Source: Dermanyssus gallinae (taxonomy: Eukaryota > Arthropoda > Arachnida > Mesostigmata > Dermanyssidae). Taken from it: a stretch of 64,000 nt of DNA. Within the stretch, counting starts at the first letter, position 1. The number at the start of each line of letters is the position of its first letter. The stretch lies in NCBI GenBank assembly GCA_003439945.1, contig QVRM01001294.1, positions 33,624 through 97,623 on the forward strand, read 5' to 3'. Of the stretch, positions 10,962 through 22,059 are shown one piece after another. The notes below the pieces were generated by a model, which was not told where the DNA came from, made no database searches, and saw only the letters and a program-made list of their open reading frames with translations. The position numbers were made by a program, and so were the translations under genes.

Positions 10962-12004
10962 TTTTCAATTTCAATTTAATTTCAATTTTAGGTTTATTCA
11001 CGGAACCGCAAGTACACAATGCTTAAGTTCTCGTATATAAAAATATTTAAAATGTGTAGTAGCACCAACATTATCTATTTCATACTTTAACATGTCTCAC
11101 TCCATACGAAACTTACAATTGAAAAACTTTCCCCGTTCATATACATGACACGCTTTCTTCAACCTATTGACGGGAAACTTGTTTTGACTACAGTTTTTAC
11201 TCTTTATCCATTTCTTCACCTCACGTTTATATAATATGGCTGAGCTGAGTACTCGAATTTCTTTAGGAAGTTCGGTCCAGGTAGTCCAGGGTGTACGCGA
11301 GAGCATGACGAGTGGACTGCTTTAGAGCTACTGGCCTCAGAAATTCCGTTGCACGTCGAATTTTGCGTCTAACAGCAGCTTTTATAGCTAAAGCAGCATC
11401 CGGAATAACTCTTCTATACACCTTAAATGCAAATATGGCAATTTTTACCCTGTAAATATCCTTAAGTGCTTAGGTTAAAAGCTTAAAGTCTTGAAAACAC
11501 TTACGAACCGAATTGCTGCGGCGCAAGTAAAATACTGCCCTGAGGGCATCATTCTGAATGACTTGGAGACTGACGGCCCTATACGTTATACCTATATTAT
11601 GACCTCCCCAAATAGAGATACCATAACTAAGAATTGGCACTAATAGTATGTTATACACCATAAGAAGACCCTCGACAGGCACTCCTAGGTCTCAGAGACG
11701 ACGAATTAATGAAATTACCGCACAGCATTTAGGCGTAATAACATCTAAATGATCATGCCACCTAAGCGTCTCATGTAAAGTTAAGCCCAGAAATTTGAAT
11801 GTAGAGGAGACTGTCACTTCCGTTCCAGGCTGCAGGAATAACCTTGGCGTTACGAAGTTCACGCTTGTAGCGCAGGAAACTACGATAATAAGCAGAATTT
11901 AATTCTACCGACTGCGCTTTTCGGTGCCAGCGGTAAAGCGTGTCAACGCTTTGCCGCAAGCGTCTCAACTTTGCAGACAAATTGAACTTTGGATGCTTCC
12001 TCAA
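10962..12004 (-). mobile_element. Family H non-LTR element with internal deletion and AAATTG-type tail
   Basis: On the minus strand, 12004-11835 encodes a basic linker of the type preceding RT (LRRLRQSVDTLYRWHRKAQS). From about 11820 this is joined directly to post-RT sequence (GLNFTLHETLRWHDH, then YNILLVPILSYGISIWGG, about 11580-11660) and a C-terminal block (TELPKEIR...). The whole RT palm with its catalytic box is missing, so this is an internal deletion. The 3' end has GAATAAAC near 10990 and an AAATTG-like repeat tail (10962-10992), typical of simple-repeat-tailed LINEs. The right border is not obvious. Confidence 0.65.
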
Positions 12005-12486
12005 ATTACTCTGGCAGAAACTGTTAACGCATCTATTATATTAATTTACTAAAAAGTTACTGAAAGCTTCAAATGCTTCTCCCGTGCCGGTAGCGTCATA
12101 CACTTTTAACCAGCGACAAACGGGCAACTTGGTCATGAAACAAACTGACACTCTCCCGATCATGTATTCTTAATAAGGTTGAGGGAGCAGATAGGGCCTC
12201 TGTAACCGGAGAACACCTTCCAGATAAGAACACTACCACAGGCTAGTGATTCGAGAATAGCCTGGTGCACCAAACGACCGGGAATAATTCCAGTAAATCC
12301 TCGCAATTTCTAATAGCAGTATAGTCACCTACACAGCTGATCGCCAAACTGTTCGGCCGCAAAAATATACGCTCCGTAAAAATCCATCTAGATCAAGAGT
12401 TAAACAAAAGTGATTGCTTGTCGTTTGTTTGCAATTGTTTTGCACGTTTTTCCTCGAATTTTTCCTGCTAGCCCGTTTATAAGTTA
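12005..12486. other. Unassigned DNA
   Basis: No recognisable coding or structural feature. It may include the 5'UTR of the element that follows. Confidence 0.4.
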
Positions 12487-12526
12487 TCACTTACTTGTAA
12501 AGTGCTGACTGAAGCAATAGTGAGTT

Positions 12527-13294
12527 ATGGCGCTAGATCGCAAGAGAAAACAAAACGGCGATTCTCCGAATGGCTCCACTGCCAAGAAACCGTCGCACGA
12601 GCCGAAGAAGTGCCCAAACTGTGACCAGCGAGTCGGTTCCAGGAACCACATCCAGTGCACAAAGTGTGATCGGCAGGTGCAATATCTCGCCGCCAAGGTG
12701 GAGAAACTGTCTGCATCTCGCAAGGAATAGGTAGGTAAACCTAACCAGGACAGAAGTCGGACTACACATCATCGTGACGCCACGCCACTTGCACGTCGCC
12801 TAACGTCTCGGCCCCAACGCTCATCCTCAAGAGTGTTATTTAGTGGGAGGAGCGACAGTGCACAACATCGCAACAACATGCCCGAAACTAAGCAGCCAGG
12901 ATGGAATAATTCAGGCGGGCAAACGTGGCCAGCGACGTTTTCTACGAGTTGGCGAACCTTCTAAAACAGCTGAACAGCCCAGCAATGTAAATAACAAGAG
13001 GCCGACTAGGCGAACTCCAAGTACTGCGACTGACTTACAGCAGAAACAACAACATTCCCAGCTACCCGTTTCGCGCTTCCAACTAAAAAGCCGCCAAACA
13101 TTTATATAAAATTTGGAGAAAAACATCAGCGCGGCACGTGTGCACGCTCACCTGAAGGCGAATGGTGTCGGGGCGTATAAGGTGCAAAAATTCAAGTTCA
13201 ATAAGCAGTTGTGGGCAACTGGTACTAACATTATGGACTTTAGGGACCGGGGAGGACACATTGCGGTAGTTGACACATTTCCTGCCGTACCGTG
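12527..13294 (+). pseudogene. CR1/L2-like ORF1 with PHD-type zinc finger (copy E2)
   Basis: The chosen start is the ATG at 12527 (MALDRKRKQNGD). A Cys-rich block KKCPNCDQRVGSRNHIQCTK (about 12608-12667) resembles the PHD-like fingers of CR1/L2 ORF1 proteins. A low-complexity linker follows, then a C-terminal domain (ARVHAHLKANGVGAYKVQKF, about 13133-13192) ending in a TGA near 13294. Frame is lost after 12730 and near 13100, so it is a pseudogene. ORF2 of the same element starts about 30-80 bp downstream. Confidence 0.65.
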
Positions 13295-13325
13295 ACTCGG
13301 ACCACCACCACTGGACTCAAATAAC

Positions 13326-14820
13326 TTGACAGATTCTAAAAACGATTTGCCCGAATACAAATATAAATTGGTTAGCTGTCTCTCATTTAACGCTGCGCGT
13401 TCAGTAAATAACGCTGCATGCGACTCTCTTTGCCAATATTGCTCTTCAGCTGAAATTGACATTGTCTGCGTCACTGAGACGTGGGCTAGCAACGAGACCG
13501 TCTCATCTGCAGAGCTATCTATGGGCTGCTACAATGTTTACCGCAGAGATCGCTTCGGACGCGCGGGGGGTGGTGTCTGCATCCCTGCGCGTCCCGATCT
13601 CAAATGTTGCGAAGTGTCAACAAACACTGTATCCGAAACGGTCGCTGTTGACATAATGTGCGGTTTTTTTTTAATTTGTACATATTTTTCACCGACTGAC
13701 GAATCCACTGAACTAGTCGGATGGCAGAGCTCTGCAACGACTTGGAAGAATTAGCGCAAGTCGACTATCCAGGGATCATCACTGACGATTTGAACCAGCC
13801 TGCAAAAAATTGGCATTCAATCACTATTCCTGACTCTGAAACCTCAAAGGAATATTTGCTAAAAGGATAAAGGGCGCTCCACCGGAACCCAACTCCTCGA
13901 AGTATCACAGGACTGGGCCCTCGCGCGTAATGGAAGAGTCACCCTCCACGTACTGTACTTTGACTTCTCGCGCGCCTTTGACAGGATTGACCATACGCTT
14001 TTGCTGGTAAAAATTGCTTCACTTGGAATCGGCCCTCGTATAATCAAATGGCTCAAGCCATTTGATTATACGAGGGCCGATTAACTTGTCAGACAGAACT
14101 TTCAGGGTGAGAGTTGATGATTCCTTATCCAGCAGCGGGCGGTGTACGTCAGGAGTCCCTCAGGGCTCTTGCTTAGGCCCATTATTGTACGCGATCTTTG
14201 TCACTGATCTAGGCAGTGCTCTCAGCGCGCTCAAGGTCACTTACAAAATGTATGCTAATGATCTCAAGGTTTATATCGAAGTACACAGTGACCGGGATCG
14301 AATGGAACTGCAGAAAGCAGTCACTCTCATTTCCAGCTGGTCCAAAGCTAACCGAATGGAGATATCTGTTCCAAAATGCGCAATTTTAAAGACCATTTCT
14401 GGTGATGCTAAGTATTACTTGGACGGAAACATTATAAATGAAGTCAATGCCTACAAAGACCTGGGAGTGACGTTTGAATCGCCAACTTAAGTTCCGGCAA
14501 CATATTGTTGAAACAGCGACTGCAGCGACTCGACTTTGCAACCTTCTTCTTAGAACGTTTATCTTGCAGGACCTTAAAATGTATATAAAACTGTACGAAC
14601 AATAGTAGTACCGAAACTCACGTATTGCGCTCATGTCGGGGCACCCTTCCATGGAAAAGATGTGGCACTGTTGCAACGCGTGCAGGATAGGTTCATTAAG
14701 CGTCTGTCCTGGCGCTGCAAAATTGCTCGTGCCGAAATTGTACTCCCTAGTGTAGAGGAGTACCAACGACGGGTTGACACTCGTATTTTTAAACAGATCA
14801 TAAAATAAAATCGACTTTCA
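13326..14820 (+). pseudogene. CR1/L2-like ORF2: APE endonuclease + RT (copy E2)
   Basis: Domain order: N-terminal APE endonuclease (LSFNAARSVNNA; VCVTETWAS at about 13465-13495; YNVYRRDRFGRAGGGVCI at about 13530-13585; ICTYFSP). A deletion of the endonuclease end and linker falls around 13790-13860. Then RT: STGTQLLEV, LYFDFSRAFDRIDH (about 13950-13995), SGVPQGSCLGPLLYAIF (about 14147-14200), catalytic box YANDLK near 14250 (canonical YADDLK, so D to N), and YKDLGVTFES (about 14450-14480). Post-RT sequence reads to about 14820 with indels. A perfect inverted duplication at 14027-14082 breaks the RT frame. Confidence 0.82.
14027..14082. repeat. 56-bp perfect palindrome inside RT
   Basis: The 27-bp arm 14027-14053 is the exact reverse complement of 14056-14082, separated by the dinucleotide CA (14054-14055). 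The left arm is normal RT sequence (IGPRIIKWL). The right arm is an inverted copy of it, replacing coding sequence between that block and LSDRTFRV. Confidence 0.97.
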
Positions 14821-15087
14821 AGTTTTTCACTATAAGGACGAACAACTTACGAAGCGGCGTAACTATTCACGCACTGGAAATAGCCAATGCCGAAGTCGTT
14901 AACAATGCTTTTGCGTGGCGCCTGGCCCGCCGCGCACGGGACGACGACAAAATATGTGACTTGTTAAAACCCCTTTTTTAATAAAAAGAGACTTGTATTG
15001 TATTGTATAGTCAATACAGGTACCGGAAGCGGGGCAAGTCACTTGCTTGACGACATGAAAGATGCTTCTCTCTAAGAAAAATGATAT

Positions 15088-16005
15088 TTAGCTATCCCTG
15101 TCTGTATAAGCCAGCACATTCAGATTCGAGTCACCCATTACTATACATGGGAGAGCTGAACCCATTGTAAGTACCTTTTTAAACAAATACAGCAGGACCT
15201 CCTTATGCTTGACCCTACTGGAATACATACCGATAACAAACCCTTCAAAACCGCACTTCTTTAGATGTACCCAAAGGAGAACCTGTACGTTACCATCATC
15301 ACTACTTCTAGCAAGCGTAGAAAGTATAAGGCAGTTAAAGTGTATGTACATGCCAATCCCTTCTCCCTGTTTACTAGTTTCATGTCCTGAGCCAATCAAA
15401 TTTTCGATTTTATTATATAACTTTTTATGTTAGCACTTTGGAGTGAACAATTGACTCCGCGTTAACGTGTGGTTACAGGCTCTCTGACCCGGGATTAGCC
15501 CAGTTCGACAATGTGCCCCGAACAGATGCTGCGTGTCCTCGTTAAATGTCGAGCGACAGCCTTTGACGCAAAAATTCCGATGCTCTCGAGTCTCCCGTGA
15601 AGAGGTTTAGGCTTCTACCCACGCGCTGAATCAATTTCAATATAAGCGGGCCTGGTCCTCCCACTGTTTTAAAAGCCAACGACAAAATTGGTAAGGATAA
15701 CCAACGCCAGTGTATTTTCTACATTTGTTAGCCTCTGCTAACCTAGACGCATGACCTGCCTGGTCCGCACCTGTACCGACCATCGAAGGGGCTAATGAGT
15801 CGGAGCCAATCAAACTAAAACCGGGGATGCTATATGCGTCGTAGTCGCCTGATTTTAGCCATATTTCGCTTTTGACTACAACGTCTAGTTCAGAACCCTC
15901 TTGCACCAGTGTGTCCCCCAGCGTTTCGAGTTGCCCTGACTTCGTGGGCCCTCTTGTTCCTGCATTAATGTGTATTGCTGCAAGATTAGTATTTTTATTT
16001 TTATT
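15088..16005 (-). pseudogene. Family G ORF2: APE endonuclease, interrupted by an insertion
   Basis: Minus-strand endonuclease starting near 16000 (AAIHINAGTRGPTKSGQ), with KSEIWLKSGDYDAYSIPGFS (about 15820-15880; canonical ETWL). It is broken at 15803-15814 by an inserted family A fragment and resumes at about 15400 (IGSGHETSKQGEGIGMYIHF). It continues to GDSNLN (about 15120-15140), equivalent to the APE GDFN motif, and stops near 15088. RT is absent, so the 3' part of the element has been lost next to the 3' end of E2. Confidence 0.75.
15401..15802 (-). mobile_element. Family A 3' fragment inserted in family G, with 12-bp TSD
   Basis: The identical 12-mer GAGCCAATCAAA lies at 15389-15400 and 15803-15814. 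The 402 bp between them read on the minus strand as the very C-terminal part of family A ORF2: DSLAPSMVGTGADQAGHASR, LAEANKCRKYTGVGYPYQF, compared with DSLAPSMISAGAAQAGHA and EADKVRKNQNIGYPYEF at 60.1 kb. A 3'UTR ends in AAAATCGAAAA-like sequence. A strongly 5'-truncated insert with a TSD is the classic product of target-primed reverse transcription. Confidence 0.85.
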
Positions 16006-16149
16006 TTACACCGCTTAGAGTTACAACTTTAAATTCGGGCGGTTCTAACCATGTCTGGCCACTGTCTTACATTCGAAGGGTTTTGTGATATAATGTCATT
16101 TAAGCTATTTAATGTCATGGTCATGCTTTGTATTGCAAGGAAGGATAAA

Positions 16150-17640
16150 ACTAGTTAAACTGCTTAAGTAACGCTAACAAAGGTGCAATTGCACTAAAAA
16201 GGCTCTTCAGACATACCACTGCTTGTGGGCATATAGCATTTAAAATTCTCATGATGGGCTTAAACGCTGCAGCCACGTTTTTTTTGGTCCTGGGAGCCTG
16301 GCGCATCCTTGGCCTCAGGAACACCCTCTTTTTGCCAAACGTCGTTTTCTTCGTCGTAGAGGTAGGCTTAGCCAGCCGATTCATCGTTTGTTTCTAGGGG
16401 ATCGTTGTAATTCCCGGAAGATTGATTTTTACTTCTGGACTAGCCGCGAATTCCACACCAACTGATCTCACAACCGATGCATAAGAGCGACTGGAACCCC
16501 GCGTCGTGACAGGATGTTTAGCAGATAAATCCGGCGTTGATGAAGGGAAAGCCGTGGCGGGATGCTCTACACTGATTTGTTGCATTAGTCTGCGTTCCAT
16601 CAAAATCTTTCGCTTCTCAAGTTCGTATGCGCGTAACGGACATAACGACGAGGAAGAGCGTGGCAACCCTTACAATTTACACAATTAGATGCCTGTATAC
16701 ATCTAGCTGCAAGATAGCCAGTCTCACCACAATTTCGACAAGCTATCTTATTTTTACAATTAGCGACTATGTGGCCAAGTTTTTGACATTTGAAGCACGC
16801 TATAGGTGCACCAGCGTACATAACAACTTTATGCTTTCTGCACTCCAGATATACCTCTGCGGGTGGCATACGATTAAAGCGTAGCAGGACTCTGTCTGTA
16901 ACAAACTCTGTAAGCTGATCTCCAACTCGTCGCTTCCCAACTTCTCTCTTAACTGTCACTACCCCGTCTTGCTTCAGCGCTGCTAATATGTCCTCATCCA
17001 AGAAATCACGGTAAACCTGAGTAATTCGTGCCAAGTTGTTGTCTAGGTCTCTACAACTTGTGGTAACGCGGATCCCAAGAAGCTCTGTAAGGCTCAAAAC
17101 CCCTTTGGTAACTTTAATTGCATTGGCCCAAACATGAATATGACTTGATTTCGATTCAGGTTTAGCGTCAGGGTAAAGCCGAAACAGCTCATTACCGAGA
17201 GCTAGCATGTTGCCCTGGAAAGGCCTGCTGTTAATATTTATTTCATCGTCACAGTCGTGTTCAATCCTCCGTGCAATTGCTATACGGAAAATACTCTTGG
17301 AATTACGCACTGTGACCTGATAGCCTCAATCTGTGACTGAAGTTTTTCAACCCTCTTCGCCGTATTTTTATTTATCACCTAGGTGCATCCATTACCCGAA
17401 ACATCATTCCCAGCCTCCTCATTGTCATTAGCATCCACAATCAGCTGAGTTGCCGGCAACTTAACACTATTAGCGATCTCTTCATTTTGAGAAACGTCAC
17501 CTGTGACGTTGTTCACTACAGCTGATGATTCTGAGTGCATCGGCAGGGTCGCCGCTTCGGAAACATTTACAGCTGTTAAGCTACTGCTTGCTGCAGACAC
17601 TTTCAAATTCGCCTCTGCCTGCCCTGTTTCCCCCATCAGC
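16150..17640 (-). pseudogene. Family G ORF1 (gag-like, three CCHC-type knuckles)
   Basis: Minus-strand ORF1 upstream of the family G endonuclease. An acidic N-terminal part (about 17380-17640) is followed, after a break near 17340, by a gag/RRM-like central domain (16870-17310) and then zinc knuckles CFKCQKLGHIVANC (about 16753-16795), CRNCGETGYLAARC (about 16702-16745) and CVNCKGCHALPRR. A Ser/basic C-terminal part extends to about 16150. The zinc-binding residues of the first two knuckles are intact. Such ORF1 proteins bind element RNA in Jockey/I/R1-group LINEs. At least three frame breaks make it a pseudogene. Confidence 0.78.
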
Positions 17641-18318
17641 TCCTTCTTCTTTTTCTTTGACTTTTCTTGCGTTTATTTACAGCGGTTGCCCTTCTTTTCT
17701 TTGTTTCTACCGCAGCTCTATTGGCCGTAGCACCCATGATTCGCCGACTAAAACAGCAACGCACGTAGCAGACAACCGGTGGAATTTTAGTTCTTGCTGC
17801 AGATTACACCTCCGCTGAATCCACCTCTTATTAGGTAGTCTAGAGTATAGATGTAGAAATGTTGCCCAGAGCTGCACTCGCCTTTATGTAAACAGCCTGC
17901 CTCACCGCAGCGCAGCTGTTTCTTCCACTAATGTACCACCGTTGTATGTAGCTGTAAAGTCTCACTTGGCAAGGTCCACACTGGCGCTGGATGCTTGAGA
18001 TACCAATCTCACTTGTAAATACAACTACCACGACAGATGCACAGACTCACATGGAATCACCTGTACACAAATGCGCTGAACAATCATTATAGGCACTCAA
18101 AGCAGAAGACAGTCGACAAGCACCAGACACTCCGCTGCACTCTGAAGCACTGCACTCTCAGCACTCAGTCAATGCTAACGATCGAAAACGTGAAAAAAGT
18201 GGCGTACACAATACACCGCGCCTCAGCATCGGGCCCTATTGGGACAGACACGACAGAAGACTCGCCCCATGCTTAACACGACACAAGGCAAGACACGGGT
18301 CACACAAATTCACCAATC
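17641..18318. other. Unassigned DNA
   Basis: Probably includes the 5'UTR of family G (minus strand, just right of 17640). 18030-18320 is rich in CA and CGACA runs. No coding signal recognised. Confidence 0.4.
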
Positions 18319-18389
18319 TCACACGGAGAGCACCACACCCGAAAGCCGGAAGCAGACAGAGCGAGCAGACTGGTTCAGGGAGACCCTTT

Positions 18390-19420
18390 GGGCTTTTTCG
18401 GCCGCGTACTTCACGCGTGCCGATCCGGTCAGTCCAGTGTCTAGCATGACCCCAAGGTACTTTACCTTGTTTCTGATTTCTGATGTCGGGTGGCCCGCCA
18501 TCACGAGGTTAATGCCGGCCGTCCTCTTTCTGACTGTTAGGTACATCGCCTCTGTCTTGTCGGGCACCAGTTTCAAGTAGTGAGACTCCATCCACTTGGA
18601 CACCATTGACAAAGCCTCATTGGCGGCGCTCTCCAGGGCTCTTTCGCTCCTGGCCCTTACCATAAGTGCAAGGTCGTTGGTGTACGCCAACGTCTCCACC
18701 CCATACGAGAGACCTGGGATCTCGAGCACCCCATCGTAAGCTATGTTCCAGAGCACGGGTCCTACAATCGAGCTCTGTGGGACTCCGGTAGTAACCTCGT
18801 ACCCCTGCCCCCCTGCAACCAGACCTCTGTTATCCAGGTAGGATGAAATCATTCGACAGAGGTAGAGGGAAGAGCCCTTCCTCTTCATCGCCTGTACAAT
18901 TACTTTCCAATTAATTGCGTTGAAGGAATTTTTGACATCCAGGAGGATCAGGAGCTTCCGGCAAGCCAGGAATCAGGCCGGGCGCTTTGTCGGTTGCCAA
19001 CCGATTCCGGGCTGGTTCGACCTCCTCCATTGTTACCGGGATGCCTTTCGGGGTGACCGAGGACTCCTCGTTTCCTCTCCGCTGCTGTGCCGGAAATAGA
19101 CCGGTTACAGCCTCCCACAGCACATCCGGGGGGAGTTTCGGGGGAGGTTTCCGGAGTTTGGCCATAACTACTCGGTACGGCAGGCCCCATACGTCGCTTT
19201 CTGCCGCGTCTATTAACTCTTTCCCCGCTCGGGCTTTACTTTTGGCAATAAGTCCTCGGAGTCTCGATCGAGCAGCCTTGTACTCCGTCAATTGGGATTC
19301 AGCTCTTGCGGCCTCTCCCTCCCCGTAAGATCCCTCCCGTCGGTTTCTTCGCGATAACCAGCTGCGTGCTCTCCTGTAAACCCTGTTTAGCCTAATGCAA
19401 TTCCGATCTCTTTGTTCCAC
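18390..19420 (-). pseudogene. R1-clade ORF2: linker and RT, with internal deletion
   Basis: Minus strand. The linker 19420-19000 has R1-type blocks (RRARSWLSRRNRREGS; WGLPYRVVMAKLRKPPP; ATDKAPG). A deletion at about 18960 removes the RT fingers. RT resumes with FNAINWKVI (about 18905-18930), GVPQSSIVGPVLWN (canonical GVPQGS) and the catalytic box YTNDLAL near 18680 (canonical FADDLAL, so AD to TN). YLGVMLDTGLTGSARVKYAA (about 18405-18465) follows, then divergence at about 18390. Mutated catalytic residues plus the deletion mean no activity. Confidence 0.85.
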
Positions 19421-19599
19421 CAGTAATGGGAGCGTGGCGGTGGTGTGAGGTAGCAGCTTTCTCGCATGCTATAGAAAGTATGTTGATGATTTGGTATTCA
19501 TCCCCTACCGTGTCTCCCAGTCGTTTGCAACCCTCGTCTATTTCAGTCACTAGGATCTCGGCGTCGAGATTCTGCATTTGCCGTCTCTTACTAGGAGGC

Positions 19600-20222
19600 G
19601 GGGCCCGCTCGGGGGTATTGATAGCGAAACAGATGTATCTGTGGTCACTTATGGCCTCCTCCGTCTCCCTCATCCTCTACTCTGCCACCAGAGAAAAGGC
19701 CGCCTTATTGACTATTGTTAAGTGAAGACCGTCTGGCTCCCTTTAGAAAAGGTGGGGACCCTTCCGTCATTTAAAAGCATCAGACTTATTTCAGCCATCC
19801 ACTTCTGTAGAGTTTATGTCCGTCTAGTTGTAGTCCGACTACCCATGCTATGCTGGTCGCGTTAAAATTATTGGTGATCACTACCCTCTTACCTGCATGT
19901 GCCTTCGCGCTCTGGGCAAGTTTCTTGAGAAATTCCTCGAATTCTCCCTCCTCCCTGTTAAGAAAGAAGTAGCAGCTATAGAAGACCCTACCTGGTCAAT
20001 CTCCAGCCAGAAGAACCCCCCTAATCGCGATGTTTCTCTCGGAACCCGTCCACCAGATTGCGGTATTCGCCTCTGCGTCAGATACCTAGTCTGCCGTCCG
20101 CTTGGTGATTGCTATGTTTGGCTCAAAGAGGAGGCAGAGGCGCATTGACTCTTTGCGTGCTATCTCATCGAACATATCATGCGCCGCCCGACAGCGGTTA
20201 AGGTTTACCTAAAGTATCTTTA
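19600..20222 (-). pseudogene. R1-clade ORF2: APE endonuclease part
   Basis: Minus strand upstream of the RT piece. Readable blocks are AIWWTGSERN, GRVFYSCYFFLN, VITNNFNATSIAWV (APE GDFNAKS region, about 19845-19885), NDGRVPTF (near 19750), LTIVNKAAFSLV and AISDHRYICFAIN (the SDHRYI motif, about 19617-19655). The catalytic GDFN is changed to NNFN. Frames shift several times. Confidence 0.75.
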
Positions 20223-21830
20223 ACATTGGTCGGATGGAGGGCCCCTACCTACTAGGCTATAATCACCCTTTCCGTCCCCTGCTATGATAACGGTTGTCTT
20301 TTTATTCTTAGCCCCCTTGTCTTTATTCCCTTTTTTATTGCTCTTCTTCTTTAACTGGGTTTTTATTTGGGTCTCGTTGCCATCTCCCTGTCCTTTGGCG
20401 ACGCCCCTTTGGGCCTCTTGGCGCTGCTCGACTTGTTTTCTATAAGCCGGGCAAGACATCCTATCCGCTCGGTGCCCCTCTACCTCGCAGACCAGACACC
20501 TTGATGTCGTTGCATTGCAATTGGCTAACAGGTGGTCAGGTTCACCACTGCCGCCGCCGGGGACGCCGTAACTAGTGCGTACCAAACTTCAGCGCTTCCG
20601 AGCGTTGGCTCGGCAGCTCTGATCTTGGCGCCGGCCGGAAGTTGCAAGGCCTTCTGCAGTTCCCTTTCGACTTGCTCCCCGTCTAGGAGTGGGTCAATTC
20701 CCCACAGGGCGATGAACTGCCCCTGGTTAAGCTCTTGGTAGTCGGTTACCCTCCTTACTTTTAACTATCCCCCTAACCATTATCCCGGCTCTTTCGTGCT
20801 GCCTGGCATGTTCTCTTACACCCCGGAAAGTGTTGGCGAAGGTTTTTTCCTCTTCGACCTTAACAGTGAAAGTGGTCCTCGCTCCCTGTTCCGCCCGAAC
20901 GGTAGCCTTCGGTTTGGCTCCGGTCTTCCTGGTTTGTCTCGAGTAAACCTCTAAAAGGCCACTGCCGTCACCGGCCTCACGGCAGCAGATCTCCAGAGCT
21001 CGTAGAAACGTCTATGTGCGACGCTCCCTTGTCACGTGCACCAGCGGGGGTTTCTCCCCGCCGCTTTCCCTAGGACAACTTGGAGCACCCCAGGGTCGTG
21101 GTCTTAGTTCATCTTCGGGGTTTATTACTCCCACTATTAAGTACAGTTGAGAGGCCGCTTGGTTCAGAAAATAGCAACGGCGTCACTATTTTTAAGAACA
21201 GCGGCCGTCCCCGCGCTCGTGTCAGCCACCGCTGCGAGCGTGGGAAACTCGCCAGCCCCTCTATTAAACCCCTATCCGAATCTGACCCCTTAGTGATAAC
21301 TGCTGCCCTAACCTCCCTCTGAGTGGCGAGGGCGTCAGTGGTGACCTTTAAGTGTTCAATTACCCTCTCAGGCTAGTGTCCCTTGACGGTTCTCACTAGC
21401 TCTTCCGGAGTGCTTGCCCTTTCTATACTATTTTCAAGCTCCTTGGCCTCTGTTTTCAGTTCCCGCTTTTTGGCCCTCTCCTTTTCCAGCTCGCCGTGAC
21501 AGCGTGTGCACAGGAGATCTTGTCCATTTACCCGCTCGCTTATCTCCTCTCGTTGGAGGTCTTTCCTTTTTTCCTGTACCCCCGTCTTCTCGTAGCCCTT
21601 CGAACTACTCCCTAAGACTGCACTTGTTTGTTTGTAAAGTTTCGACTTCCTCTCCAAGCTGCCCTATCTCTTCCTGATCAGCTGACCTAAGTTTCTCGGT
21701 AGGCCTTACCTCTGTCTTCCAGGTCCTTCTCGAGACGTTCCAGGGTCCTGGGGAGCTGTCCAGATAGCTATTTGAGATTGATCTTTGTGTTATTGGCCTT
21801 ACACAGATTAAGCTTTTGCTCAATGTGTTG
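20223..21830 (-). pseudogene. R1-clade ORF1 (coiled-coil N-terminus, CCHC C-terminus)
   Basis: Minus strand. The N-terminal half (about 21370-21830) is Glu/Lys-rich and coiled-coil-like, with CTRCHGELEKERAKKRELK. The middle contains the R1 gag-type fold (ELNQGQFIALWGIDPLLDGE, about 20665-20730). The C-terminus has a CCHC pair, DHLLANCNATTSRCLVCEVE then GHRADRMSCPAYRKQ (about 20440-20545), and a Lys-rich tail ending near 20223. Order and composition match R1-clade ORF1. Together with the ORF2 pieces this is a nearly full-length, heavily decayed element spanning about 18390-22040. Confidence 0.78.
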
Positions 21831-22059
21831 CCGCATCACTTAAAGGACCTCTTGAAGCTGCTTTTCTCTCATAGTCTTCCCGTATCTGGCATACTTGACG
21901 GCTTTTTCCCTTTCTGGAGAATCAATAGCCACCCTCTTTCTATTCCCGTCGACGCTCTGCGTCTCCGTTCTGTCCTCCCCGTCCATCCCCTTAATGTTTA
22001 CTATGAACAATTATTATATCTCCATATAATATACCGTAATATACCATATGTGTAATATA

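Larger units (their letters stand above)
12487..15012 (+). mobile_element. CR1/L2-like non-LTR retrotransposon E2
   Basis: One element can be followed from a possible 5'UTR through ORF1 and ORF2 to a 3' end with AATAAA at about 14981-14986 and a TTGTA microsatellite tail (about 14993-15008). CR1/L2-type elements typically end in such short tandem repeats rather than poly(A). TSDs were not identified. Confidence 0.7.
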
